Source: Candidatus Dormiibacterota bacterium | Lineage (GTDB): Bacteria > Vulcanimicrobiota > Vulcanimicrobiia > Vulcanimicrobiales > Vulcanimicrobiaceae | NCBI GenBank assembly: GCA_035532035.1 | Contig: DATKRS010000004.1 | Location: 186,001-250,000, forward strand | Reading direction: 5' to 3' | DNA: 64,000 nt | Shown: one piece after another, positions 43,526 through 56,429 of the stretch | Layout: each line of letters begins with the position of its first letter | How positions within the stretch are numbered: the stretch's first letter is position 1 | The notes under the pieces: generated by a model | The model's database searches: none | What the model was told of the DNA's origin: nothing | What the model saw: the letters and a program-made list of their open reading frames with translations, nothing else | Position numbers and translations under genes: made by a program

Positions 43526-44625
43526 AGACGCGGCTCGGGCGGGGCCTGCAAACGAACGCCCGATGCTAGCTGCCCGAGTTGTGGCGATTGCACGCGAGAG
43601 AAGGCGCCCGAATAGAAGTCGGCTGCGTCGAGAAGCGCGATTCCGCCGGGGCTGCGCGCGTTGCGATAAGCGCCGAGCGCAGCGTGAAACGATTCTTCGG
43701 GAGCGCGCGCAACCCACCCGACGCTCTGCGTGCGGTCGCCGGCGACGACCGCGAAGAAGACGGCGTTTGCCGGATCCCACGCCGGCGCCGGCGTGGGATG
43801 CGGCGGGACCCAGCACCATCCGTACGTCGGATCGTCGATCCACGCGCCGTAATGATAGGGGATCCATCCCCACGATTCGCGCGCGATCCACGTCCAGCCG
43901 ATTCCCCGACGCCAGAACCAGCGCCCGTCGCGATAGGGCGCCCAGCGCGGGTATTCGTGCGGCTGCCACGTAAGTCCGTACGGCTTCAGCGTCCTCCACG
44001 TGCCGTACGCCGAGAACTCCGTGACGCCGCGCAGCGGCGGTGGTAGGCGCGTATCGTTGCGAGCGGCGATCTCGACGGCGTCACGCGTCTGGTTGAACCC
44101 GTCGAACGCGTCGCTCGGCGGCTGCGCCGCGTAGCGCAAGACGGGCTGCGACGCCGGACCGGCGATCGTCACATCCTCCCCGGGAGAGAGAACCTGCGTG
44201 CCGTTGGGGGTGATGATGCGTATCGTGCCGCGATGGGCGCCAACCGACGTCTGGCCGCCGGTAACGGCGATGCGGAAGAGGCCGGGAGCATCCGGCCCGA
44301 GGGCGATCGACGCCGTGTCGACGCGCGGTGAGTCGCCGTTGGGCTGCGACGAGACCTCGAGCGTTCCGCCGAGGAGCCGAACGTCTCGATGGTGCGGCGT
44401 GAGCGCGACGATCTGCAGCGTCGTGTTCTGATCGAGCCGCAGCGCGACGGTGGGGTCGAGTTGGAGCTCGGCCTGCGCGCCGGCGCGCGTTGCAAACGTG
44501 TCGCCGGCGAGGAGCGGTGCGTTGCGCAGCGCAACGACCTGCCCGCCCTCAGCGCGCGTTATCGTTGCGCCCCCTTGCAGCACGCTGATATGCGCGACGA
44601 GGGCCACCGCCGCTACTCCGACCAT
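43492..44625 (-). CDS. FecR-domain/DUF6600-like envelope protein
   Basis: 377 residues from ATG 44623-44625. It has a hydrophobic N-terminus (MVGVAAVALVAHISVLQGGA), a FecR-like beta domain (residues about 15-160: GDTFATRAGAQAELQLDP, G-T-L-E-V, S-P-G-E-D-V-T-I) and a W/Y-rich C-terminal region (GTWRTLKPYGLTWQPHEYPRWAPYRDGRWFW, then GWIPYHYGAW) typical of DUF6600 proteins. It is probably exported and envelope-associated, function unknown. It overlaps the Nudix gene by 13 nt. Confidence 0.78.
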   Translation of the reverse strand: MVGVAAVALVAHISVLQGGATITRAEGGQVVALRNAPLLAGDTFATRAGAQAELQLDPTVALRLDQNTTLQIVALTPHHRDVRLLGGTLEVSSQPNGDSPRVDTASIALGPDAPGLFRIAVTGGQTSVGAHRGTIRIITPNGTQVLSPGEDVTIAGPASQPVLRYAAQPPSDAFDGFNQTRDAVEIAARNDTRLPPPLRGVTEFSAYGTWRTLKPYGLTWQPHEYPRWAPYRDGRWFWRRGIGWTWIARESWGWIPYHYGAWIDDPTYGWCWVPPHPTPAPAWDPANAVFFAVVAGDRTQSVGWVARAPEESFHAALGAYRNARSPGGIALLDAADFYSGAFSRVQSPQLGQLASGVRLQAPPEPRLYHRAPSPRRM

Positions 44626-45062
44626 CGAATCGTCACCCCCGCATCGTGAAAACCAAAGTAGCGCTGCGCAGAGCCTCGGAGGTACGCGAGCAGCGGTTCG
44701 CGGACGACCGCGACGCGCATGCGCTCGGGCAGCGCCGCTATGGGCACCCACTGTGCTGCGACGACGTGGTCGTGGCTGGAGGGAACGCTCGGCTCGCCGG
44801 TCGTCTCGAGGAGAAACGTTAGATTCATCACATGCGTCGCGCCGTCGTAGCTTTCGCTCACATACGCGAAGTCGACGACGCGACCTTGCAATCCCGTCTC
44901 TTCCCGCAGCTCGCGGACGACGGTCTCACGAGCAAGCTCTGCGCCTTCCTGGCGACCGCCCGGCAGGGTCCAGAGTGGCTCCGGGTGATTAGCGTACGTG
45001 GAGGCGACGAGGAGCACGCAGTCGCCCCGGCGTGCGATGCCGGTAGCGATGCGGACGTTCAT
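44613..45062 (-). CDS. Nudix hydrolase
   Basis: 149 residues with a canonical Nudix box (G-x5-E-x7-R-E-L-x-E-E-T-G-L, seen as GRQEGAELARETVVRELREE and TGL). It hydrolyses nucleoside diphosphates linked to another moiety, using Mg2+. It overlaps the upstream glycosyltransferase gene as ATGA, so it belongs to that operon; a nucleotide-sugar substrate is possible. Confidence 0.9.
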   Translation of the reverse strand: MNVRIATGIARRGDCVLLVASTYANHPEPLWTLPGGRQEGAELARETVVRELREETGLQGRVVDFAYVSESYDGATHVMNLTFLLETTGEPSVPSSHDHVVAAQWVPIAALPERMRVAVVREPLLAYLRGSAQRYFGFHDAGVTIRWSE

Positions 45063-46087
45063 TGCAGGATGCCTTCGAAGACGTCGAGCGTTGCGGCGGC
45101 GGTTCTCTCCCAGGTCATCGTCGCCGCGCGTGCCAGGCCGCGGCGGCGCAGCTCGGCCGCGTACGCGGCATCATCGACGACGCGCCGGATGCCTTCGGCG
45201 AGCGCCTGCGGATCCTCCGGCTCCACGTAGTGCGCCGCATCGCCGCCCGCTTCCGGGAGCGAAGACGCTGTGCAGGTGACGACCGGCGTCCCGTAACTCA
45301 TCGCCTCCAAGATCGGAAGGCCGAAACCTTCGTACCGTGACGGAAAGGCGAAGAGCGCGCAGGCCCGGTAGAGCGCGGCTAGCGTTTGCTCGTCGACGTA
45401 TCCCAACGCGCGCACGGCGACCGCTATCCCCTCGATGCTTTTCGGGTCGGATTCGCCGGCGACGACGAGCGTGAGATCGGGACGCTCCCGCTGGACGAGC
45501 GACATCGCGCGAGCGAGCACGTCGATGCCCTTACGCCGCTCCATCGTGCCGACGAAGAGCACGAAACGCCCGAGTGAAGCGACGCCGGCGTCTTCGCGTG
45601 GCGGCAGCGGCGCAGAGACGCCAAGCGGTATCGGAACGAGCCGCTCCGGTGGAATTCGTAGCTCGCGAGCGAGCTCGGTTTGCGAGAAGCGCGAGAGCGT
45701 GAGGAGCGCAGCACATCGCGCCGCAGCGTCGCGAAAGATACGCTGCGCTTCGGGCGCATAACCCGGGACGACGAAGTTCGACGCGTCGCAGAGCGTCGCG
45801 ACGGCCGGCAGGGAGAACCTGGTCCAGCTGCAGCCGTTGAACGGAAACCAGAGTGCATCGAGGCCGGCGCGGCCGTGAAAGCGCCGCGAGACGACGGGAT
45901 ACGAGCGATCGACCTCGCGCCGGTAACGTTGCGCGACGGTCCAGGCGTGCCATTCGGGAACGACGAGCGTGACGTCGACGCGGTCGCGAAACCGCTCACT
46001 CCACGCGCGCAGAACGGCGCGAAGGTAGCGCCCGATGCCGCGACGATCGCCGGGGAGATTCCACGCGTCGACGCCGATGCGGATCAT
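45059..46087 (-). CDS. GT4-family glycosyltransferase
   Basis: 342 residues from ATG 46085-46087 (longer in-frame upstream sequence lies within the preceding gene). It has the GT-B fold of GT4 enzymes: MIRIGVDAWNLPGDRRGIGRYLRAVL for the acceptor domain, LFVGTMERRKGIDVLARAM for the donor domain and the E-x7-E motif SRYEGFGLPILEAMSYGTPV. It transfers a sugar, probably to an exopolysaccharide or lipid carrier. The gene overlaps a second GT4 gene by ATGA. Confidence 0.92.
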   Translation of the reverse strand: MIRIGVDAWNLPGDRRGIGRYLRAVLRAWSERFRDRVDVTLVVPEWHAWTVAQRYRREVDRSYPVVSRRFHGRAGLDALWFPFNGCSWTRFSLPAVATLCDASNFVVPGYAPEAQRIFRDAAARCAALLTLSRFSQTELARELRIPPERLVPIPLGVSAPLPPREDAGVASLGRFVLFVGTMERRKGIDVLARAMSLVQRERPDLTLVVAGESDPKSIEGIAVAVRALGYVDEQTLAALYRACALFAFPSRYEGFGLPILEAMSYGTPVVTCTASSLPEAGGDAAHYVEPEDPQALAEGIRRVVDDAAYAAELRRRGLARAATMTWERTAAATLDVFEGILQ

Positions 46088-47133
46088 CGCGCAGCAGCGT
46101 CGCGAAAGACGGCGACGTGCTGCTCGGCACTGCGATTCCATTGAAATGCTGCCGCGCGTTCGAAACCGCGCGCGATCAGTCGCGCGCGCTCGTCGCCGTC
46201 TTCTGTGATGCGACGCAGCGCCGCGCTCCAGGCCGCAACGTCGCGCGGCGGCGCGAAGAGTACCGCGTCGTCCCCGATCTCCGGTAAGGAGCTTGCCGCC
46301 GACGCGAGGACAGGTGTCCCGCACGCCATCGCTTCGACGAGCGGCATGCCGAACGTTTCGTGATAAGAGGGCACGACGACTGCCAGCGCTCCGCGATAGA
46401 GGTTGCGCAAACCGGCGCTCGTCTCGGAGGCAAGGTCGTCGGCGAAGTGTCCGGCGTGGACGACGCCTTCGCGCTGCGGCGCGTGTGTGCCGGCAACCGC
46501 GATGGGTGGTCCGTCTCCCTGCGGCCATGCGGCGCGGTGCGCTTCGTACAGCAGATCGAAGTTTTTGCGCGGCTCGGCCTGCGGATCGCCGACGAAGAGC
46601 AGGTACCCGCCGATTTCGAGCGGAGCGTGCGGCAGCGCTTCACCCGGCGTGAACGAGGGTGAGACGCCGTGATAGATGACGGCGATGCGCTCGCGCGGCA
46701 CCCCGAAGACCGCATGAATCTCGTCCGCGCCGAAACGGGAGACGGCGATGACCCGTACGGCTCGCTCGACCGATCGAAGAAACGGCAGTTGATCGCGGCG
46801 CCGGTGGCGGCGGTCTTCGTGCGGAAAGCGGAACGGTACCGCGTCGTGAATCGTCGCGACCGACGGACCGCGCCAGCGGAGAAAGGTGCCGTTCGCGGGA
46901 TTCCAGAGCACGTCGGCGTTACGCGGCACGCGCGCGCAGACGCGGAAGCGATGGCTCCCGACGGCGCGCTCGAGCGCCACGCGCATGCCCCAGCGCGATA
47001 AGCCCCCAACGACGAGCGTGAGGGCGACGTCGTCGCGCGGAGCGAGACGGCGCAGAATGGCGCGCAGGTAGCGCCCGATGCCGCGCGTGTCCTCGACTGC
47101 GGCGCGTGCGTCGACGGCGACGTGAAGAGCCAC
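46084..47133 (-). CDS. GT4-family glycosyltransferase
   Basis: 349 residues: VAVDARAAVEDTRGIGRYLRAIL at the N-terminus, LLFVGDPQAEPRKNFDLLYEA in the hinge, and E-x7-E motif YHETFGMPLVEAMACGTPVLAS. It is clearly related to the neighbouring glycosyltransferase, suggesting duplication. It heads the operon with that gene, the Nudix hydrolase and the FecR-like gene. The divergent GT2-type gene starts 51 bp away. Confidence 0.92.
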   Translation of the reverse strand: MALHVAVDARAAVEDTRGIGRYLRAILRRLAPRDDVALTLVVGGLSRWGMRVALERAVGSHRFRVCARVPRNADVLWNPANGTFLRWRGPSVATIHDAVPFRFPHEDRRHRRRDQLPFLRSVERAVRVIAVSRFGADEIHAVFGVPRERIAVIYHGVSPSFTPGEALPHAPLEIGGYLLFVGDPQAEPRKNFDLLYEAHRAAWPQGDGPPIAVAGTHAPQREGVVHAGHFADDLASETSAGLRNLYRGALAVVVPSYHETFGMPLVEAMACGTPVLASAASSLPEIGDDAVLFAPPRDVAAWSAALRRITEDGDERARLIARGFERAAAFQWNRSAEQHVAVFRDAAAR

Positions 47134-47183
47134 GAGGCGCTTTTCGGAGATGGAGCTGCCGAATACTCTGCGAAGGACCGAGG

Positions 47184-48086
47184 ATGGGCGTAGCCGCGCA
47201 TCTCATCCTCGGCGCACGCGAGGAGCCGTTCTTGCCGGCATTGCTCGCGTCGCTCGACGGCGTTGCCGGTATGCTTCTCGTAAACGACAACGCGCCGGGT
47301 GCGTCACCGCACGCGGAGGCGCTTTCGCAGAGTGCCTTCGGACGGATGGGGAAGCTGGTCGTCGATCGCACCGCATTCTCCGGCTTTGCCGACGCGAGAA
47401 ACGTCTGTCTGCGTCTGCACGCACGGGCCGCGGCGGGCGACTGGGTCGCGTTCGTCGACGCCGACGAGGTACACGGCGAAGCTGCGTCTCGTATCGCCTC
47501 GCACCTCGACGACGTGCCGCCGGAGATCGCGTTCGTCGACGGCTACACGTGGCATTTCTTCCAATCGTTCGCGTGGTACACGGCGATCGAGCGGCGGATG
47601 ATGTTCTTCCGCTTCCGCCCGGGGGCGCGGTGGGAGGGGCTCGTCCACGAGCGGCTGGTCGGCCTGGACGGCGGCCGGATCGCTCTTCCGTACGTTTACG
47701 CGCATTACGGCCACACGCTCGAGCCACGCCGCCACGCCGAGAAGGGCCGTCACTACTCCGCGCTCGGGGCGCCGGGGAACGTGCTCGGCGAGGAGGAGCT
47801 GCTTAGCTTCGACGTCACGCGGTACTTCGCGCCCGTCTACCACCTGCTGATGCGTTTCCACGGCAAGCATCCGGCCGCCGCCGCCCCGACCCTCGCACGG
47901 CTGCGCGCGCCTCTCGAGCCCTTTCATACCGTAACGGAGGGGGTGGCTCGGCGTCAGTCGCCCGTCGTCAAGGCCCTCAATGCAGTCCGGCGTCTAAACT
48001 ACGAGCTGCGCTGGCGCGGGCGGGCACTGAACCCGCTCGCTCGGCGTTTGCTCCAGGGGCCGAGGGCCCCCAAGCGGCGAAACTGA
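47184..48086 (+). CDS. GT2-type glycosyltransferase
   Basis: 300 residues from ATG 47184 with AAGGA upstream and TACTCT (47164-47169) as a -10 candidate. GT2-like elements are LLVNDNAPGA, F-A-D-A-R-N-V-C-L-R and the metal-binding AFVDADEVHGEAA, followed by RFRPGARWEGLVHERL, typical of SunS or beta-1,4-glucosyltransferase-like proteins. Together with the two divergent GT4 genes it forms a glycan-synthesis locus. Confidence 0.85.
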   Translation: MGVAAHLILGAREEPFLPALLASLDGVAGMLLVNDNAPGASPHAEALSQSAFGRMGKLVVDRTAFSGFADARNVCLRLHARAAAGDWVAFVDADEVHGEAASRIASHLDDVPPEIAFVDGYTWHFFQSFAWYTAIERRMMFFRFRPGARWEGLVHERLVGLDGGRIALPYVYAHYGHTLEPRRHAEKGRHYSALGAPGNVLGEEELLSFDVTRYFAPVYHLLMRFHGKHPAAAAPTLARLRAPLEPFHTVTEGVARRQSPVVKALNAVRRLNYELRWRGRALNPLARRLLQGPRAPKRRN

Positions 48087-48117
48087 GAGCGGGGCCCGCT
48101 GCCCTAATGGAGGACCC

Positions 48118-48522
48118 ATGATTCATATTTTCCGGTTCATCGTCGGCGCGGTCGTGCTGTACTGCATCGCGCGGTTCGGCTCGGCTCTCGGCTTCGATCC
48201 GGGCGTCACGGTACGGGACGCGGCCATCGTCGCGTTGATCTTCGGAGTGGTCAACGCACTGATCGGCCCCGTGCTGCGACTCATCGCCTGGCCGATCAAC
48301 TTCCTGACCCACGGGCTGTTCAGCATCGTCATCAACTACGTGCTCTTCATCATCACCGTAGACGTGGCGCCGCACTTCGCGCCGACGTTCCGGCTTTCAG
48401 GGACGGTCAACTGGTGGCTCGCCGACCTCTGGGGTGCGCTCATCCTGATGGTCGTGGGCACCCTCGTCCAGCAGCTCTGGCGCCATCCCTCGGAGCGAGG
48501 GGCAACGCAAGCTACCCCCTAG
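48118..48522 (+). CDS. Phage-holin-superfamily IV (YvlD-like) membrane protein
   Basis: 134 residues with four hydrophobic helices and the conserved VNALIGPVLRLIAWPINFLT segment, the hallmark of the PF04020/YvlD family. GGAGG lies 4 nt before the ATG. Despite the family name it is a chromosomal membrane protein of unknown role in many bacteria, not proof of a prophage. Confidence 0.88.
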   Translation: MIHIFRFIVGAVVLYCIARFGSALGFDPGVTVRDAAIVALIFGVVNALIGPVLRLIAWPINFLTHGLFSIVINYVLFIITVDVAPHFAPTFRLSGTVNWWLADLWGALILMVVGTLVQQLWRHPSERGATQATP

Positions 48523-48540
48523 CCTCGTTTCGAGTCCCCG

Positions 48541-48569
48541 TTGCAGTGGACGCAGGGCGGTGATACAAT
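48541..48569 (+). promoter_or_regulatory. rpoC promoter
   Basis: TTGCAG (48541-48546), a 17-bp spacer and TACAAT (48564-48569) form a strong sigma-70-type promoter. The predicted start near 48576 leaves a leader of about 125 nt before the rpoC GTG, containing a dispersed repeat copy. Confidence 0.75.
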
Positions 48570-48608
48570 ACCGCTCTGTGCCCCGCGCGGCCGTTCTCAG
48601 TGCGTAGT

Positions 48609-48630
48609 TGCCCTGAGCCGAGTCGAAGGG
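48609..48630. repeat. Dispersed GAGC/GTCGAAGGG repeat in the rpoC leader
   Basis: Second copy of the repeat at 33270-33290, beginning TGCCCTGAGC and ending AGTCGAAGGG, with one extra base in the centre. It lies in the untranslated leader and could fold as a hairpin. Confidence 0.75.
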
Positions 48631-48701
48631 GCCCTGCCGAGGCGACGGTGGGACCGCTTACGTGACCACGTGAGTCGTGCTCCCTGCGTAGGTGAAGGCA
48701 G

Positions 48702-52480
<3,779 letters not shown>

Positions 52481-52481
<1 letters not shown>

Positions 52482-52540
52482 AGAGCCCGCGCACATGTCG
52501 CCCGCTCGGCTCCTAAGCCTGATCGAAGCTGCGCGCTCTT
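52481..52540 (+). terminator. rpoC 3' hairpin carrying the array core repeat
   Basis: AAGAGCCCGCGCA (52481-52493) pairs with TGCGCGCTCTT (52530-52540) with a small bulge. The loop holds a 26-bp core (52497-52522, beginning GTCGCCCGCTCGGCTCC) that is identical to part of each 84-bp unit after phoU. It lies immediately after the stop codon. Confidence 0.6.
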
Positions 52541-52806
52541 CAGATTTCCAATGCCCGATAGAGTTCGAACTTTAGCCACGGGACTGCAGGGTGCGAGAAC
52601 TCCTCGCACCCTGCGTATTTTCTGAGCCCTTCGGGAGCGTGCGCGACGATACTGCGCGATGCTGGAGCGACGTCGAGCACGAGCACGCTGCCGTGGCTGA
52701 GATAGAGCGCGATCTTCTCCAGAATATCTCGTTCGCGATCTCCCGGTGAGCGAATATCAACGGCAACGTGTCTCCCTTGCAGGCCATCTTGGCCGGAAAC
52801 CCACAA
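52540..52806 (-). pseudogene. N-terminally truncated Uma2-family (DUF820) nuclease-like gene
   Basis: The 88-codon frame reads VAVDIRSPGDRERDILEKIALYLSHG, then VLVLDVAP, matching the second half of Uma2-family PD-(D/E)xK-like proteins (about 190 residues normally). A TGA stop lies two codons upstream of the only possible start (TTG), and no matching N-terminal half is visible upstream. I infer a decayed remnant. Uma2 genes are often multi-copy and mobile. Confidence 0.6.
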
Positions 52807-52922
52807 TTCTCATTGGACTAGATTCCGGGGCTCAAACCCCGGGTAGTCGCGGCGTACGAAGCCACAAGACGCTGTGCTGTGAGTTCAGGGAAAGGGTTCG
52901 GAGGTGACCTCTGCGGAGGGCC

Positions 52923-55900
52923 CTACGAGATTGCCGAAGCCACTTCTGCATATCTGCAAAGCAGGTTTACGAGCGCCATCTGTTCCGGCGTAGAACAGCG
53001 CGTGTCGAGTAGACGCGGCGAGCAAACCAATACGCTCATGCATTGTGCGCGCGAGATCGCAACGTTGAAGCGGTTCTTTTCGAAGAGAAAGCCGATGTCA
53101 CGTGGGATATCGTCGCCGCTGGAAGTCGCCATCGAGTAGAAGACGACCGGCGCCTCCTGGCCCTGAAACTTGTCGACGGTTCCGACCGCTACGCCGTGCA
53201 GTCCGGCGTCGGTCAAACGCTGCGCTATGAGCCGGCGCTGCGCGTTGTACGGTGAGACGACGAGCACGTCGCGCGGCGTGAAGGCTCTTGGCTTCGGCGT
53301 CGGATCGTCGGGCGCCGCGACCGTAACGGTTCCGTCGAGGAGCCGCGTTATCTGGCCGACGACGGCGTCGGCTTCCTCCCGCGATTCGCGGCGATTACCT
53401 TCGTGCTCGACGGCGAGATACCGCAGCCCGCTGCCGGTAAGGCCTTGTGATTCGACGCGGTTGGCGTACGTCGCTTCACTCGCCTGCAGGCGGCCTGCGT
53501 AGACGCTCTCCGAGATGAACGCGCAAATCTGCGGATGCATCCGGTGCGAACGGTCGAGAAAGACGCCGCGCTCGGGCGGAACGGTCGCATCGTCGCCGAG
53601 CAGATGCGCGAGCACCGAGAGCTCGACGCCGGGCGGATGCGCGCCCTGCGAGACCTGTGCGAGCTGCAGCGGGTCGCCCAAGAGAATGATGTTGTGCGCG
53701 CAGGGAGCGCACGCGATCGCGTTGGCGAGCGAGACCTGCCCCGCCTCGTCGATGACGAGATAGTCGTACGCGCCGGCAAGCTCCTCGCGCGAGAGAGCCC
53801 AGGCGGTGCCTGCTGCAAGGTCGTGCGGCTCGGACAACGCGTCGGCTGCAAACGAGGGCGTGACGAACGATTCTGCCAGCTTCGACTCGAAGCGAGAACC
53901 CTCGGTCGTGTTGCTGCAGCGCTGGATGCCGCGAAAGCTCTGCCCGCGACGCACCGCCTGCTCCTCGATCTTGTGGAGCAGGTTGTGGATGACCTTATGT
54001 GAGTTGGCGAGAACCGCGACGCGTTTGCCCGCGCGAAGCAAATCGAGCACGACGCCGGCACCCGTCGTACTCTTGCCGCTGCCCGGCGGCCCTTGAACGA
54101 AGAGATAACTCTCGTCGAGACGCTGCGCGATCTCGGCGATCGACTCCGCATCGGGAACCTCGGGCTGCAGGCTCTGCCCGAGCGTTCCGCCGAGCAGTCG
54201 TGGTAAGCGCCGAAGGAGCACGTCGGCGAGGGCGCGATGGCGAACTTCGAAGGTGCCGTCGAGATACGATTCGGCGACGCGCTGCAGCGCCGCGCGAATG
54301 GTCTCGGATGGGATCGCCGGGACCGGCGCGAGCGCGTCCAGATCCGCAGGCTCAACGCCCCCACGAAGCTTTACGTGGATTTCGAGCACGTCGTCGTCGA
54401 CGGCGACGATCGTTCCCGCTTCGTGTGGGCGTGCCGCATCGAGCACGTAAGCGCCGTCACCGGCTTGAAATCCGTGGAGCTGGTCGGGAAAAGCGAAGAC
54501 GTAGACGGGGTTCTGCCTGGGCGTCTGCCGGTACGGCGGGACGTCGCTGCGATGGCGAAGGCCCCCGATTGCTTTGCGATCGAACTCGACGAGCTCGTCG
54601 CGGTTTTCGCAGCGGTAGAAGTACGCCCACCAAGCCGGCTTGTCGTCGCGACGGTGATAGTCGAGCAGGTGGCCGAGAAGCCAGCGCGCGCGAAATCGCT
54701 CGTCGGCGTCGCGCAGGGCGATGGCGCTTTGGGGCGCGTCGAGCCCCGCGAGGAGCGCGTCGCGAAGCTGCGCGCGCTCGTCGTTTGCGTCCTGCGCGGT
54801 CTCTGCGCGCGGCTCGGGCGCTGGCTTCCATGGGAAATCGCCGTCGCGCCCAACGAGCTCGGCTCTGCGCGCGAGGAGCCAGTCGCGCAGCCGGAGCGTC
54901 GAGATGCAGTCATCGCGATTGTAGTTCTCGATGTCGACGAGAATGTTGTCATCGCCGTCGATCAGCCACGACTCGAACATGAGAATGGAGTCGTCGCCGC
55001 GTTGGGTCTTGGTCTCGCGGGCGAAGCCGTAAAACGGCTCGAGCTTCTTGATCGAGTACGACGGCTGCGAGATGCGCAGGCCTTGCCGGACCACGGCGTA
55101 CAGGTCGACGAAGGACTGCGCTCGGAGCAGGGTGTCGAGTTCCTCCTCGCGCGTTGCGTAGAAACCTGCGAGCCGTTTGAGCGCCGCCGTCTCGTACGGT
55201 GCGTAGTGGTAGACGTGCATGCCGGGATACTCGTCATGGCGGCGCGCGAGGAGATCGACGAGGGCCTCGAGGGCAGAACGCTCGTCGCGTCCGCTCTTGG
55301 CCCAGTACGCGACGTAACGCCTCTCCTTCGCAAAATAGACGCCGAAGAGATACTCGAGCCCGCGCTGCGGCGTGTAGAGCGGATCGCCTTCCATATCGAA
55401 GAAAACATCGCCCTCGTCCGGAGGCGGAAGCAGTGCGAAACCGCGCGACGGCTGCGCGGGAAGCAGTTCGTACGTCAGTACTCCCGTCGTGCGCTGGCCG
55501 TGCTGCAGCCGCGCTTGGTCGCACAAGCGCTCGAAGGTCTCGGGCGTCATGCCGTTGGGGCGTCGCTCTTCACCGGCAGTCGCGAGCTGCGCGATCGTCG
55601 TAATGCTCGCGCTGCCGAGCCGGCGAATATCGTCGCGGCGCATCAGCGCGACGAGCCCGAGGTAGTCGTCGGCATCGCGGCGCGCGTCGCAGACGGGGTT
55701 CCAGCGGCAGACGCGGCAGTGCGATACCTCGTGCGGGTAGGCGCCGTTGCGCCCTCCGTCGACGTGCGCGAGAAATCCCGCCTTGAGGTGGCGGTAGTAT
55801 GCGAGATAGCTTGCGAGTTCGTAGGGCGCTTCGACGTTGCTGCCCGGAACGACGACGATCCGCCGCGGCATGCCGCCCTGCAGGCGCGCGACGTGCTCGC

Positions 55901-56366
55901 TGTAGTTGCACAGTTGCACGAGAAAGTACGTCTTCGTCGCGAGCGCGAGCTTCGTGTCGAGCACCTCGTAGCTCCACGGCCAGCGGGCGCTCGGGGTATC
56001 GACGCGCCGCAGGAAGTCGGCGTGGCCCATGAACGTTCCGTCGAAGAACGTCGCTTGGTAGATGATCTCCGCCCCGCGCTCCATCGCCGCGAGCGTCGCG
56101 TGCTCGGCCTCGTAGAGGCCCTGCGCATCGTGCCGATCTCCGGCGGGAATCTCGCAGACCCCGAGACCCCGCGATCGCAGGATCTCCAGATAGCGGCGCT
56201 CGTGCTCGTCGCCTTTGCGCGCGAGCAGTTGCGCCGTTTCGTCCGGCTCGGGCCGTAGGCGCTGCCGCTCCGTCGCCTCGCGCTCGAGCTGCGTCAGGGC
56301 TGCGCACTCGAGAAACCCGTTTAGGTCGGACGCCGAGAAGACGAGACGACCGTCGATGCGCTGCAT
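52923..56366 (-). CDS. TM0106-type RecB-like nuclease fused to a superfamily 1 helicase
   Basis: 1147 residues in three parts. Residues 1-about 260 are a RecB/Cas4-like nuclease-type domain (YEVLDTKLALATKTYFLVQLCNYSEHV, then cysteines in HCRVCRWNPVCDARRD). The middle holds an RNase H/DEDD-like exonuclease region (VFFDMEGDPLY, later YNRDDCISTLRLRDWL). The C-terminal third is a DNA2/UPF1-like SF1 helicase: Walker A VQGPPGSGKSTTG, Walker B YLVIDEAGQV, LLGDPLQLAQV, DRSHRMHPQI, VGTVDKFQGQEAPVVFYSM and FNVAISRAQ. It probably processes DNA ends or foreign DNA; the physiological role of the family is not established. Confidence 0.88.
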   Translation of the reverse strand: MQRIDGRLVFSASDLNGFLECAALTQLEREATERQRLRPEPDETAQLLARKGDEHERRYLEILRSRGLGVCEIPAGDRHDAQGLYEAEHATLAAMERGAEIIYQATFFDGTFMGHADFLRRVDTPSARWPWSYEVLDTKLALATKTYFLVQLCNYSEHVARLQGGMPRRIVVVPGSNVEAPYELASYLAYYRHLKAGFLAHVDGGRNGAYPHEVSHCRVCRWNPVCDARRDADDYLGLVALMRRDDIRRLGSASITTIAQLATAGEERRPNGMTPETFERLCDQARLQHGQRTTGVLTYELLPAQPSRGFALLPPPDEGDVFFDMEGDPLYTPQRGLEYLFGVYFAKERRYVAYWAKSGRDERSALEALVDLLARRHDEYPGMHVYHYAPYETAALKRLAGFYATREEELDTLLRAQSFVDLYAVVRQGLRISQPSYSIKKLEPFYGFARETKTQRGDDSILMFESWLIDGDDNILVDIENYNRDDCISTLRLRDWLLARRAELVGRDGDFPWKPAPEPRAETAQDANDERAQLRDALLAGLDAPQSAIALRDADERFRARWLLGHLLDYHRRDDKPAWWAYFYRCENRDELVEFDRKAIGGLRHRSDVPPYRQTPRQNPVYVFAFPDQLHGFQAGDGAYVLDAARPHEAGTIVAVDDDVLEIHVKLRGGVEPADLDALAPVPAIPSETIRAALQRVAESYLDGTFEVRHRALADVLLRRLPRLLGGTLGQSLQPEVPDAESIAEIAQRLDESYLFVQGPPGSGKSTTGAGVVLDLLRAGKRVAVLANSHKVIHNLLHKIEEQAVRRGQSFRGIQRCSNTTEGSRFESKLAESFVTPSFAADALSEPHDLAAGTAWALSREELAGAYDYLVIDEAGQVSLANAIACAPCAHNIILLGDPLQLAQVSQGAHPPGVELSVLAHLLGDDATVPPERGVFLDRSHRMHPQICAFISESVYAGRLQASEATYANRVESQGLTGSGLRYLAVEHEGNRRESREEADAVVGQITRLLDGTVTVAAPDDPTPKPRAFTPRDVLVVSPYNAQRRLIAQRLTDAGLHGVAVGTVDKFQGQEAPVVFYSMATSSGDDIPRDIGFLFEKNRFNVAISRAQCMSVLVCSPRLLDTRCSTPEQMALVNLLCRYAEVASAIS

Positions 56367-56429
56367 GAGCCAATCGTATGCGCTTTCGATGCCATACGCC
56401 TGGCGCGATGCGCTCGAGTAGCTATACGA

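Noticed and set aside
48118-48522. Prophage region suggested by the holin-superfamily gene
   Set aside because: The PF04020 family is chromosomal and widespread; no capsid, terminase, integrase or lysis genes are present.
54237-56258. 673-codon plus-strand frame opposite the nuclease-helicase gene
   Set aside because: It is an antisense shadow produced by high GC; the minus-strand protein has clear helicase motifs throughout.
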